Source: JACTOJ01 sp032335695 (lineage in GTDB: Bacteria > Bacillota > Clostridia > Clostridiales > Clostridiaceae). Taken from it: a DNA stretch of 61,582 bases. Positions 17,525 through 26,321 of this stretch are shown here, piece after piece. The stretch is from positions 1-61,582 of the forward strand of contig NZ_JACTOJ010000025.1 in the NCBI RefSeq assembly GCF_032335695.1, given 5' to 3'. The notes under the pieces are model-generated. The model saw only the letters and a program-made list of their open reading frames with translations, did not search any database and was not told the origin of the DNA. Both the position numbers and the translations under genes were made by a program. Positions within the stretch are counted from its first letter, which is position 1. Each line of letters begins with the position of its first letter.

Positions 17525-18052
17525 TTAAAAATAGGTACTTAACACCAGCCAATCCGCCTCTGCTCTAGCCACCGCAGAAGCATATAAATTTTCATATTCT
17601 CTTCCATCCTTAAGCTTGCTAAAGCCTTCTCTTATAGCTTTATCCGTAACAGAAGAAATCCAGAGTCTCTTTAGAGGCTTTTTTATATGCGCTCTATCTA
17701 TTATCCATCTTGCCACAAGTTCTCCTTCGCGGCCTGCATCAGTTGCGATAACTATTTCCTCAACATCTTTTCTATTCATCTGTTCTTTAACCGTATTGAA
17801 TTGTTTTCCTGTCTGCTTTATAGTTATTAACTTCATTTGCTTAGGAAGCATTGGTAAATCTTCAAGCCTCCAGCTTTTATATTTATCATCGTAAGCTTCT
17901 GGATCCGCTAAGGTAACCAGATGGCCAAGAGCCCAAGTAACTATATATTTATTTCCTTCTATATAACCATTTCCATTTCTACTACAATTAAGAACCCTAG
18001 CAATATCCCTTCCTACGGAGGGTTTTTCTGCTAAAACTAATATCTTTCCCAT
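17525..18052 (-). pseudogene. topB: Chromosomal topB truncated by the element (DNA topoisomerase III, N-terminal 170 residues)
   Basis: The frame encodes the TOPRIM domain of topoisomerase III (GKILVLAEKPSVGRDIARVL; TDAGREGELVARW) and matches the family up to ARAEADWLV. It then switches to LSTYF and stops. The family continues with G-x-N-x-S-R-A at this point, and the strand-cleaving Tyr domain is missing, so the product cannot be a working topoisomerase. The start is ATG at 18052 (GAAAGG 9 bases upstream) rather than the frame's first codon. The break coincides with the right end of the recombinase element, and the remaining 3' part is not in this window. Confidence 0.88.
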
Positions 18053-18301
18053 AAATAACAACCTTTCAAAATAATCTTACTGCATTAATCTATATTATCA
18101 TTATAATCAATGTATTTAAACACCTCTATTATTTTTTTATTCAAATTATATTATCTTTCAAAAGTTAAATTTGTAGGGTATGGATATAAAACCTTATAAC
18201 TATTTTCAGTTTAATAGGCATGATAGAATAATTTTGTAAAGGTTAACTTATAATTATCAAAGGTTTCTAACAAATAAATTTAGCTAGTAGGAGGCATCAT
18301 T

Positions 18302-19282
18302 ATGCAAAGAACTGTACAACCTAACGAGCCCTTAGTAACTCATATTTATACCGCGGATCCTTCAGCCCATGTATTCCAAGATAAAATTTACATATATCCT
18401 TCCCATGATCTTGACGAAACCGTAGAATCAAATGACAATGGAGACCAATACGGCATGACAGATTATCACATTCTATCACTTCAGGATTTCAATTCACCCT
18501 GCATAGATAATGGAGAAGCTCTTCATCTTAAAGATGTTCCTTGGGCAAGCAGCCAGATGTGGGCTCCAGATGCAGCTTATAAAAATAATACTTATTATTT
18601 ATTTTTCCCTGCAAGAGATGAGGATGATATATTCAGGATAGGTGTAGCCACAAGTTCAAAACCAGAGGGGCCTTTCATCCCTCAGAAAAATTACATAAAA
18701 GGCAGCTTCAGCATCGATCCTGCCGTATTAGTGGATGATGATGAAAGAGCTTATATTTACTTTGGCGGCCTTTGGGGAGGACAATTAGAAAAATGGAGAA
18801 CAGGCAGCTTTAATCCAGATGCTGAAGGACCAGATAAGGCAGCGCCTTCCATTGGGCCAAGAGTAGCCGAATTAAGCGACGACATGCTTTCTCTTAAAGA
18901 AGCCCCGCAAGAAATATCAATTGTGGATGAGTATGGTAACCCTATACTTGCCGGAGATGAGGACAAAAGATACTTTGAGGGACCATGGATGCATAAATAC
19001 AATGGTTATTATTATCTTTCCTACTCTACAGGTACTACTCATTATATAGTATATGCCATGAGTAAGAATCCTAAGGGACCTTTTACTTTTAAGGGAAGAA
19101 TACTTAATCCTGTAATAGGTTGGACTACTCATCATTCCATAGTCCAATTTAAAGATAAGTGGTATCTATTCTATCATGACAGTTCTTTATCTAAAGGAGA
19201 AGATAACAAACGCTGCGTAAAGTATACAGAGCTTACCTATAACGATGATGGAACAATAAGAACTATCTATCTAGATAATTAG
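18302..19282 (+). CDS. Glycoside hydrolase family 43 (beta-xylosidase / alpha-L-arabinofuranosidase type)
   Basis: The 326-aa protein has no signal peptide and so is probably cytoplasmic. GH43 enzymes are five-bladed beta-propellers with two Asp and one Glu in the active site. Candidates visible here are the Asp of TADPSAHVF (near residue 20), the Asp of SIDPAVLVDDD (near 140) and the Glu of KRYFEGPWMH (near 220). It would hydrolyse xylo- or arabino-oligosaccharides taken up from plant material. The start has TAGGAGG 8 bases upstream. It is a single-gene unit that shares a two-way terminator with the convergent protease gene, and its promoter lies in the 240 bp beyond the truncated topB. Confidence 0.88.
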   Translation: MQRTVQPNEPLVTHIYTADPSAHVFQDKIYIYPSHDLDETVESNDNGDQYGMTDYHILSLQDFNSPCIDNGEALHLKDVPWASSQMWAPDAAYKNNTYYLFFPARDEDDIFRIGVATSSKPEGPFIPQKNYIKGSFSIDPAVLVDDDERAYIYFGGLWGGQLEKWRTGSFNPDAEGPDKAAPSIGPRVAELSDDMLSLKEAPQEISIVDEYGNPILAGDEDKRYFEGPWMHKYNGYYYLSYSTGTTHYIVYAMSKNPKGPFTFKGRILNPVIGWTTHHSIVQFKDKWYLFYHDSSLSKGEDNKRCVKYTELTYNDDGTIRTIYLDN

Positions 19283-19325
19283 TTATAGTGATATCAAGTA
19301 ATCAGCTGAAGTTATTAGCAAAAAC

Positions 19326-19375
19326 AAAAGCTGCTGCCAAACTAGCTAATCAGTTAGCCCGGCAACAGCTTTTTT
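19326..19375. terminator. Bidirectional terminator between the GH43 and protease genes
   Basis: AAAAGCTGCTGCC and GGCAACAGCTTTT form an outer stem with one mismatch. It has T-runs on the plus side and A-runs on the other, so it can serve both convergent genes. Confidence 0.75.
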
Positions 19376-19382
19376 ACTATTT

Positions 19383-21401
19383 TTAGAAGGTTGCTTTTAG
19401 ACTATATTTTACCGATGTACTGTAATATCCGTTATAGCCTATTACTTTTATATAATATGTGGAAGAGGCGCTTGGAGTATAACTTATGCTCTCAGAGGTG
19501 GTTCCTCCGTTTATGGATTTTGCTACCTGAGTTCCGCTGCTATTATAAAGATATAGATCATAATCCTTCGGTAGATTTGTTAAGCTTATGCTTATAGCTT
19601 TTCCTTTAGTGGAGGTTAATTTATAATAATCTACATCAGATGAAGTGTAGATATAGGAACTATAAGTTGTTCCAGAAGTTATTGCATAAGCTTGAGCTGT
19701 AGCGTCATTGGGTTCATAAAGATCTCCGCTTCCTGTACTGCCTCCAACACCAACTGAAGTAAAGGCAGAATTTATTGCTGAAACCTCTGTGCTTGATGCA
19801 CCATATAAATCAGTAGCTGCATTTACTAATGCATTTCTAGCTGCTACGAAATCAGAGCTGGCTGTAAGATATGTTGTAAGAGCCCTATAGTATATCTTTG
19901 CAGTTTCCGTATTTCCTATTGCCTGAGCCACCAGGTAAGCAGCTTTATTGGTTATGCCGCTATTTGTATGAACTCCCCCATTGTCAGAAGAGGTGCTTAC
20001 ATAATTGCTCATATTATCTGGCTGATCATACAATGTTGGATTTGCAAGGCTTCTTAATGCATCTCCAGATACACTAGGTGTATACACAGCTTCACCTATA
20101 ACCCAATCGGAAGAACTGAAGGTCCAAGTTCCGCCATCTTTTACATCATACTTGTCATAGGTTTTTACCAATACACCAAAAACATCTGACATAGATTCAT
20201 TTAAAGCTCCTGACTGATTACTGTAAGTAAGATCTGCTGTATACTGAGTTACTCCATGAGTAAGCTCATGTCCAACAACTCCCAAGTCTCCGCTCAAATA
20301 GGTGAATTCACTTCCGTCGCCATCTCCATAAACCATTTGGGTACCGTCCCAGTAAGCATTATTATAGCTACTATCATAATGAGCGGTAGATAATATACTC
20401 ATCCCATTTCCATCTATGCTGTTTCTTCCGAATATATTCTTATAAAAATCATATACTACTCCAGCGTTGTAATGAGCGCTTACTTCTGCTTTTTGTGCTT
20501 CTGTAGTTAATTTAGTAGTGTTTGTTGTAACTAAGGTTCCTGGGGTGTTGTCGCTATTATTAGCAGTATAGGTTTCTATATCCCCTGTCATAGCCTTAGT
20601 CTTGTCTATTAATTCGTAAGAGCTGCCCTGCTGATATAAATTGATTGTCTTAGTACTGCCATCTACAGCAACGCCTGTTCCTGAAACTGCTCCGTCATAT
20701 CTTATTTTGCTTAGCTTGTCCAAAACATCTCCAGAGCTTGCTTCTACAAACACATCCCAATTTCCTATTTCTGGCTCAGTATAATATACATTAACTTTGT
20801 ATGCCTCATAAGCTTTTCCATCTTTTATTAACACTGTCTTCTCTACTGTAGGATTATTTTTTAGCTTTGAAAAACTAAATTGAGATTTAGCTATATCTAT
20901 AGCCTGCTTGTCCGTTATTTTTCCGCTTTTTATATAGGATATGTCTGTAATGTCATTTATAACTGTACCGCTTATGCTTTTTACTATTCCGTCTTTGTCT
21001 ACATGAACTATAAGATCTTGTCCATAAACAGGAATTCCTTTTATGGTTTGAGTTACTCTAAAATTAGTATGACCTAGTTCATCCTTTTCAACCTTTTTAA
21101 CTGTAAAATTTCCGCTATTTTTAAGACCAAACAATGATTTATTTTGCTCCAAATAATTTGTCACACTTTCAGGAGTTACAGATATTTTATCTGATAGCTT
21201 TCCTGATACAGAAAATTGAAGTCCCTTGTTATTATGAAGGTTAATATTTAGTTTTCCCTGGCTGAGACTGTTAAACTTTTCTATCACTTTTGCCTTCTCA
21301 TCAAGTAGAGGTTGTCCATTATTCGCATTAGCACTTGCAGGAATTGAGAATATTCCAGCAAGGCTTAATGCTAAAGCTACACTTAGAAACCTTTTTTTCA
21401 T
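19383..21401 (-). CDS. Secreted thermolysin-like neutral metalloprotease (M4) with PPC domain
   Basis: The 672-aa preproprotein has a signal peptide (KKRFLSVALALSLAGIFSIP, cleavage likely after ASANA). An FTP/PepSY propeptide occupies roughly residues 30-230. The M4 catalytic domain carries the zinc site VVGHELTHGV (near residue 375) and the third ligand Glu in GALNESMSDVFG. A C-terminal beta-sandwich of about 110 residues (from YEPNDATAQAY) is a typical pre-peptidase C-terminal (PPC) domain often removed on maturation. It is an exported protease that degrades environmental protein. The start is preceded by AGGAGGTAATATT. It is a single-gene unit. Confidence 0.92.
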   Translation of the reverse strand: MKKRFLSVALALSLAGIFSIPASANANNGQPLLDEKAKVIEKFNSLSQGKLNINLHNNKGLQFSVSGKLSDKISVTPESVTNYLEQNKSLFGLKNSGNFTVKKVEKDELGHTNFRVTQTIKGIPVYGQDLIVHVDKDGIVKSISGTVINDITDISYIKSGKITDKQAIDIAKSQFSFSKLKNNPTVEKTVLIKDGKAYEAYKVNVYYTEPEIGNWDVFVEASSGDVLDKLSKIRYDGAVSGTGVAVDGSTKTINLYQQGSSYELIDKTKAMTGDIETYTANNSDNTPGTLVTTNTTKLTTEAQKAEVSAHYNAGVVYDFYKNIFGRNSIDGNGMSILSTAHYDSSYNNAYWDGTQMVYGDGDGSEFTYLSGDLGVVGHELTHGVTQYTADLTYSNQSGALNESMSDVFGVLVKTYDKYDVKDGGTWTFSSSDWVIGEAVYTPSVSGDALRSLANPTLYDQPDNMSNYVSTSSDNGGVHTNSGITNKAAYLVAQAIGNTETAKIYYRALTTYLTASSDFVAARNALVNAATDLYGASSTEVSAINSAFTSVGVGGSTGSGDLYEPNDATAQAYAITSGTTYSSYIYTSSDVDYYKLTSTKGKAISISLTNLPKDYDLYLYNSSGTQVAKSINGGTTSESISYTPSASSTYYIKVIGYNGYYSTSVKYSLKATF

Positions 21402-21612
21402 AATATTACCTCCTGTTTTTAATATTGTACTCTTAGCACCGGCGCTATTTGTATCTTATAATAAGGATAACATTTTATAAATGTAAAACAATTTATTTAC
21501 CTATATTGTTTTCATTTTTTTCAAATAATCAAATTTTTCTACTTTTTGAGGTAATATTTTTTATATTTTGAAATTTTTCCAAGTGTTTTTGACAATTTGT
21601 TACTTCACTATG

Positions 21613-21673
21613 AGGGACATGCCTTAAAAGAATGTTTATATAAAATTCTATTTTAAATCAGTGTTGATTTTTA
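21613..21673. repeat. Remnant of the structured repeat found at 30309 and 45042
   Basis: The stretch 21651-21673 is identical to the start of the 45042 copy (TTTTAAATCAGTGTTGATTT and onward). The stretch 21613-21640 resembles the inverted end of the full copies (AAAAGAATGTTTATA). The core between is missing. The rest of the 348-bp gap 21402-21749 shows only the protease's upstream region and a terminator. Confidence 0.5.
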
Positions 21674-21707
21674 GTACTTACTAAAAAATATTCTACAAAA
21701 AAACAGA

Positions 21708-21732
21708 ACCCTATGAACTAAGTTCATAGGGT
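21708..21732 (-). terminator. Terminator of the zinc-ribbon gene
   Basis: ACCCTATGAAC and GTTCATAGGGT pair perfectly around a 3-base loop, followed on the minus strand by TCTGTTTTTTT. It lies 18 bases past the stop codon. Confidence 0.85.
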
Positions 21733-21749
21733 GAATTGTCAAAAGTTAA

Positions 21750-21914
21750 TTATCTTCTGAAACCTCTGTTGTTCTGTTGCTTTCTAGCTTTTCTACATTC
21801 TGGACATCTTACTGGATCATTTTCAAATCCCTTTTCCTTGTAGAAAGCCTGCTCGCCTTCAGTGAAAACAAATTCTTTTCCGCAATCCTTGCAAACTAAA
21901 GTTCTATCTGCCAT
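21750..21914 (-). CDS. Small zinc-ribbon protein (zf-trcl type)
   Basis: This 54-aa protein has two CxxC knuckles, VCKDCGKEF and RCPECRKAR, separated by EGEQAFYKEKGF, and a basic tail ending NRGFRR. This matches a family of small Firmicute zinc-ribbon proteins of unknown function. The start at 21914 is chosen because AAGGAGG lies 8 bases before it; the frame is open 10 codons further upstream without a ribosome site. It has its own terminator and is probably monocistronic. The fold suggests nucleic-acid or ribosome association, but that is not shown. Confidence 0.85.
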   Translation of the reverse strand: MADRTLVCKDCGKEFVFTEGEQAFYKEKGFENDPVRCPECRKARKQQNNRGFRR

Positions 21915-22156
21915 TTCAACATTCCTCCTTTTTACTTGATTCAAGATTTAAAAACTGATTTACATTACGTTCCTAAAAAGAGGGAATGTTGTTAATCATG
22001 TTCAAATCTTCAGATGAAAACTTCCATCCTTAATTTTGATTATAGCATACTTATTATTAAGTTGCAATATGTTTATAAATGCATATTTAAACGTTTAATG
22101 TGCTGAATTTGCACGGTTTGTGCAAATATGAACAAGCCGCATCAACAAGTATGTTT

Positions 22157-23014
22157 TTACCTTATATCCCTTTTTGTGTAATAAGCTATTCCTATAGCTC
22201 CAGGTCCCACATGAACTCCTATGACAGGTCCAATATCTCCTATAGAAACTTTGACCTTTAATTTTTCCTCTATGGATTTTGCCAATTCGAGAGCTTCATC
22301 ATAGCAATTAATATGATGAACAGTAGCTTCCATAAATCCTCCAACTTCAATATCTTGAAGCATTTTTTCAAGCATGGCAGCTATAGCTTTTTTCTTTGTT
22401 CTTATCTTTCCAAGCACTGCAGTTTTTCCATTTTCCACTGTAAGTATTGGAATTATATTAAGAAAACTTCCAATAAGTGCACTAGCTCCTCCTATTCTTC
22501 CTCCCTTTTTTAAATACTCTAGATTATCTGGTATAAACATAAATCTGCTTCTCTTGCTCATAGATTGTACCAAAGCTTTAACCTCTTCTAGGTTTTTCCC
22601 TTCCTTGGAAGCTCTGGCCCCTACTATAGCATGATATCCAAGCTGCATGCTGTTTGTGCCTGAATCCACTATTTCTATTTGTGCATCCTTATAGTTCTCT
22701 AATATCATATCCTTAGCGATGTGTGCTGTGGAGTATGTTCCGCTCATATCAGAAGATATAAAAACTCCCAATAAGCTATCCCCATTTTCCACAACCTGCT
22801 TCATTTGGTCATAAAATTCTCCAATAGCAGGTTGAGATGACATAGGTATACCCTTTATAGCCATTTTTTTATAAAATTCCTTGTTATCAATATCTACTTC
22901 CCTAAAGCTTTCATCTTGAAACTTTACATTCAGGGAAATTACTCTTATATCTAGTTCGCTAACTAATTTTTTATCAATGTAACTTGTGCTATCTGTTAAT
23001 ATTTTTACAGCCAT
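22157..23014 (-). CDS. DegV family fatty-acid-binding protein
   Basis: The 285-aa protein begins MAVKILTDSTSYIDKK, the DegV N-terminal strand with its TDS motif. It continues with SSQPAIGEFYDQMKQ, VFISSDMSGTYSTA and KKGGRIGGASALIG, all DegV signatures lining the fatty-acid pocket. Related proteins (FakB) present fatty acids to the kinase FakA, but no fakA is in the window, so the specific role is inferred only at family level. The start has GGAGAG 7 bases upstream. A short perfect hairpin at 22107-22127 (ATTTGCAC / GTGCAAAT) follows the gene but lacks a T-run. Confidence 0.88.
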   Translation of the reverse strand: MAVKILTDSTSYIDKKLVSELDIRVISLNVKFQDESFREVDIDNKEFYKKMAIKGIPMSSQPAIGEFYDQMKQVVENGDSLLGVFISSDMSGTYSTAHIAKDMILENYKDAQIEIVDSGTNSMQLGYHAIVGARASKEGKNLEEVKALVQSMSKRSRFMFIPDNLEYLKKGGRIGGASALIGSFLNIIPILTVENGKTAVLGKIRTKKKAIAAMLEKMLQDIEVGGFMEATVHHINCYDEALELAKSIEEKLKVKVSIGDIGPVIGVHVGPGAIGIAYYTKRDIR

Positions 23015-23145
23015 AATATATCTCTCCATTTAAATTATAATCTAATTCTTAACTCTTCTATATTATAGCATTGTTTTCCAAATATAATATATGATTATTT
23101 TGAGTTTATATAGAAAGCATTATATAATCTTCACCAAAATACAGT

Positions 23146-24597
23146 TTATTTCTTGCTTTCAGCCCTTTCTACTTTTATTACTTTTCCTTTTATAGGCTTA
23201 TTTTGTAAAGCCTTAAGCACTTTAGTCCCTTTTCCGTTAAGTATATCCACATAGGATATATAATCTAGTATATCTATTATTCCAATGTCTTCTGGGCTTA
23301 CTCCCTCAATATTAGTTATAGCTCCCACTATATCTCCTGCTCTAAGCTTCTTCTTTTTTCCTGCACCCAAATATATTTTAGTGATATCTTTAGAAAGCAC
23401 ACTTCCCTTATCCGCTTTTAGCTGAGGCTGGGTTTTGATTTTATCATTAAACTCTTTTCTGGCAAGTTTAACCTCTTCATTAGAAGGTTCCTCTTTCTTT
23501 TTTAGCTTGAAACCTACATATTCTTCTATGGAAGCCAAAAACTTATCCTCGTAAGGAGTTATAAACGTTATAGCTTTTCCTTCTTTGCCAGCTCTTCCTG
23601 TTCTTCCTATTCTATGTACATAGCTTTCTTTTTCCAGTGGTATATCATAATTTATTATATGAGTTACATTTTCTACATCAATTCCCCTGGCTGCTACATC
23701 TGTTGCTATGAGATATCTAAATTCCCCTCTTTTGAAGTTTCTTATACCCTCCAACCTTTCATTTTGAAGAAGTCCACCGTGAAGAGCCTCACATGGATAC
23801 TTCTTCTCCTTCAATTTTGCTACAAGCATATCCACATTTTCTTTAGTTCTGCAAAATATTATGCAGCTGTCTGGATTCTCTGTTATTAAAATTTTATTTA
23901 AAAGTATATCCTTCTGCTTTTCTTCTATTTTATATAATATATGCTCTATCTTTTGAGTGGTCATCTCAGTTGGATTAATCTCAACCTTTTCAGGCTTTTT
24001 CATATATTTAACACATATTTTTTCTATTTCTTCTGGAACTGTAGCAGAGAATAGAAGAGTCACTCTATCTTTAGGAATTTTTTTGATTATAGCTTCCACT
24101 TGATCAATGAAACCCATGTTAAGCATTTCGTCCGCTTCATCCAGCACAAGATATTTTATACCTTCAAGATTCAAGGTTCCTCTCTCAATATGGTCGAAGG
24201 TTCTTCCAGGGGTTCCAGCTACTATGTGAACTCTTTGACGGAGTTCTCTTTTCTGCACTTCGAAAGGCTGCTTTCCAAATAGAGCAGCACATCTCACTCT
24301 TTTTATTCTGCCTATGTTAGATATATCTTCCTTTATTTGAACACATAATTCTCTAGTTGGAGAAAGCACTAATACCTGCACTAAATTATCTTCAATATCT
24401 ACTTTCTCACACAAGGGAATTCCAAAAGCCGCTGTCTTTCCGCTGCCTGTTTGAGACTTTACGATGAGATCTTTATCCTGAAGCACAAGAGGTATGACCT
24501 TGCTTTGAACCTCTGATGGCTGCTTATACCCTAATTTGTCTATTGCATCTATTATATTTTTGTTTATCTTAAAGTCTTTAAATTCTGTATTTGACAT
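23146..24597 (-). CDS. DEAD-box RNA helicase with DbpA-type RNA-binding domain
   Basis: The 483-aa protein has all core motifs: Q-motif region, SQTGSGKTAAF (I), PTRELCVQ (Ia), GTPGR (Ib), DEAD (II), SAT (III), ATDVAARGID (V) and HRIGRTGRAG (VI). The C-terminal 75 residues (from KIYLGAGKKKKLRAGDIVGA) form a DbpA/RRM-like domain. In DbpA and its Gram-positive relative YxiN this domain binds 23S rRNA hairpin 92, so a role in large-subunit assembly is likely. The start at 24597 has GAGG about 7 bases upstream. It is a single gene. Confidence 0.9.
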   Translation of the reverse strand: MSNTEFKDFKINKNIIDAIDKLGYKQPSEVQSKVIPLVLQDKDLIVKSQTGSGKTAAFGIPLCEKVDIEDNLVQVLVLSPTRELCVQIKEDISNIGRIKRVRCAALFGKQPFEVQKRELRQRVHIVAGTPGRTFDHIERGTLNLEGIKYLVLDEADEMLNMGFIDQVEAIIKKIPKDRVTLLFSATVPEEIEKICVKYMKKPEKVEINPTEMTTQKIEHILYKIEEKQKDILLNKILITENPDSCIIFCRTKENVDMLVAKLKEKKYPCEALHGGLLQNERLEGIRNFKRGEFRYLIATDVAARGIDVENVTHIINYDIPLEKESYVHRIGRTGRAGKEGKAITFITPYEDKFLASIEEYVGFKLKKKEEPSNEEVKLARKEFNDKIKTQPQLKADKGSVLSKDITKIYLGAGKKKKLRAGDIVGAITNIEGVSPEDIGIIDILDYISYVDILNGKGTKVLKALQNKPIKGKVIKVERAESKK

Positions 24598-24725
24598 TAT
24601 TATTTCCTCACTTATTTTGACTTTTACCATAGCTATGAAAATTTATAAAATAGCTTACTTCAATTATTATACCCTGTAAAACTAAAATATCCTACAAGTT
24701 TATTTAAAAGCTTACTAATATATAA

Positions 24726-24771
24726 AGGCTACACTATAAAATGCCCGTTAAGCTTTTTTACAGCATAGCCT
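24726..24771 (-). terminator. Putative terminator of pdxST
   Basis: On the minus strand AGGCTA and TAGCCT close a longer imperfect stem (CTGTAAAA opposite TTTTATAG), followed by TTTATAT. It lies 16 bases past the pdxT stop codon. Confidence 0.5.
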
Positions 24772-24786
24772 ATTTTATAATTTTGT

Positions 24787-25353
24787 TTAACTGCACATAG
24801 AAATAAAATACCTATGAAACTCTAAATTATCTGTAAGTTCAGGATGAAAAGAAGTAACTAACATATTTTTTTCTCTAGCCGCCACTATATTGCCATTAAA
24901 TTCATGAAGAATTTGAACATCTCTACCAACCTTCACAATATAAGGAGCCCTTATAAATACTAGAGGAATGGTATCAGAGGATATGCCTTCTACTGATTCC
25001 TGAACCCTAAAGCTGTCTATCTGACTGCCAAAAGCATTTCTCCTCACTTCAATGTCCATAACAGCTAAATGAGTTCTAGTGTCATTTTGTATGTTTTTAG
25101 CAAGCAATATCATGCCTGCACAAGTTCCCCATACAGCCAGTCCAGAATTTATTTTTTTATGCAGTGGCTCAAATAAATGGGTATCCCTAAGAAGCTTACC
25201 AATAGTAGTGCTTTCTCCTCCTGGCAAAATTATTCCCTGAAGTCCTTCTAAATCAGCAGCTTTTTTTACTTCTATTGGTTCAACTCCTAAAGCCTTCAAA
25301 TGCTTTAGATGCTCTATTACCCCGCCTTGAAAGGCAAGTACTCCAATCTTCAT
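24787..25353 (-). CDS. pdxT: Pyridoxal 5'-phosphate synthase glutaminase subunit PdxT
   Basis: This 188-aa class I glutaminase supplies ammonia to PdxS for one-step pyridoxal phosphate synthesis. It starts MKIGVLAFQGGVIEHLKHL, has the glycine loop PGGESTTIGKLL, the nucleophile Cys in WGTCAGMILLA (near residue 78) and the catalytic His and Glu in SFHPELT (near 170). The ATG at 25353 is one base after the pdxS stop codon, with GAGG about 8 bases upstream inside pdxS, so the two are coupled. Confidence 0.96.
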   Translation of the reverse strand: MKIGVLAFQGGVIEHLKHLKALGVEPIEVKKAADLEGLQGIILPGGESTTIGKLLRDTHLFEPLHKKINSGLAVWGTCAGMILLAKNIQNDTRTHLAVMDIEVRRNAFGSQIDSFRVQESVEGISSDTIPLVFIRAPYIVKVGRDVQILHEFNGNIVAAREKNMLVTSFHPELTDNLEFHRYFISMCS

Positions 25354-25354
25354 A

Positions 25355-26224
25355 TTACCAGCCTCTTTCAGCATATTTATTGCTTATATCCTTTATGTCT
25401 AATCCGAACATAGGCTCTCCTAAATCAGCTGATACTTCTGCTAATTTATCTGCATCATCATAATAGGTTGTTGCAAGTACTATAGCTTTTGCTCTCTTCT
25501 CTGGATTGCTTGATTTAAATATGCCTGACCCCACAAACACTCCTTCTGATCCAAGCTGCATCATGAGTGCTGCATCTGCTGGAGTTGCAATTCCGCCTGC
25601 CGCGAAATTAACTACAGGAAGCTTACCCTCATTCCAGATATACTTAACTAAATCAAAAGGTGCTGCTAATTCTTTTGCAATAGTCATAAGTTCCTCTTCA
25701 GGAGCATTCTTAATTTTTCTTATTTCATCTGTCACCTTTCTCATATGTCTTACTGCTTCTACTACATTTCCGGTACCAGCCTCTCCCTTGGTTCTTATCA
25801 TGGATGCTCCTTCTCCGATTCTCCTCAGCGCTTCTCCTAAATTTGTAGCTCCGCATACAAATGGAACCTTAAAATCGTTCTTATTTATATGATAAGCCTC
25901 ATCTGCTGGAGTTAAAACTTCACTCTCATCTATAAAATCAACGCCAAGACTCTGAAGAATCTGCGCTTCGACAAAGTGTCCTATTCTTGCCTTTGCCATA
26001 ACAGGTATGGATACAGCCGCTTTTATTTCCTTTATCATCTTAGGATCAGACATCCTTGCAACTCCGCCTTGCTTTCTAATATCTGATGGAACTCTCTCAA
26101 GAGCCATAACTGCACATGCTCCTGCTTTTTCAGCTATTTCAGCTTCCTTTGCATTTGTAACATCCATTATAACTCCGCCCTTTAGCATTTGAGCTAAGTT
26201 TTTGTTTAAATCATATCTCTCCAT
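25355..26224 (-). CDS. pdxS: Pyridoxal 5'-phosphate synthase lyase subunit PdxS
   Basis: This 289-aa (beta/alpha)8 enzyme makes pyridoxal phosphate from ribose 5-phosphate, glyceraldehyde 3-phosphate and ammonia. The family signatures VPVMAKARIGHFVEAQIL (with the first Schiff-base Lys) and GEAGTGNVVEAVRHMR (near residue 150, with the second active-site Lys just before it) are present. The start at 26224 has TTTGGAGG 7 bases upstream; the frame upstream of it is open but has no ribosome site. It forms an operon with pdxT. Confidence 0.97.
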   Translation of the reverse strand: MERYDLNKNLAQMLKGGVIMDVTNAKEAEIAEKAGACAVMALERVPSDIRKQGGVARMSDPKMIKEIKAAVSIPVMAKARIGHFVEAQILQSLGVDFIDESEVLTPADEAYHINKNDFKVPFVCGATNLGEALRRIGEGASMIRTKGEAGTGNVVEAVRHMRKVTDEIRKIKNAPEEELMTIAKELAAPFDLVKYIWNEGKLPVVNFAAGGIATPADAALMMQLGSEGVFVGSGIFKSSNPEKRAKAIVLATTYYDDADKLAEVSADLGEPMFGLDIKDISNKYAERGW

Positions 26225-26275
26225 AATGAAACCTCCAAATTTATAATTTTTAATTTCATGCATGAACATATTTAA

Positions 26276-26303
26276 ATTATAAACTCAGAGTAGCCTTTCT
26301 CAA
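26276..26303 (-). promoter_or_regulatory. Predicted sigma-A promoter of pdxST
   Basis: On the minus strand TTGAGA (26303-26298) and TATAAT (26281-26276) are separated by 16 bp. Transcription would start about 45 bases before pdxS. No riboswitch-like structure is evident in the short leader. Confidence 0.6.
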
Positions 26304-26321
26304 AATGTATCGGTACAATTT

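Larger units (their letters stand above)
1..17542. mobile_element. Tn554-like tyrosine-recombinase element inserted in topB, carrying defence genes (left end outside window)
   Basis: The right boundary is set by the point where the chromosomal topB reading frame stops matching topB, near 17542-17545. Immediately inside lies a four-gene minus-strand recombinase operon (17404 to 9561), followed by a complete second topB, a Gabija-type pair, a GHKL ATPase and an XRE regulator. No 3' part of the interrupted topB is seen to the left, so the left end lies before position 1 or was lost. Tn554 is known to use two tyrosine recombinases plus a small accessory protein, to insert site-specifically in radC and to lack terminal inverted repeats. 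Placing this element in that broad group is inference from gene content. The IS256-type fragment at 1-296 may be a later insertion into it. Confidence 0.7.
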
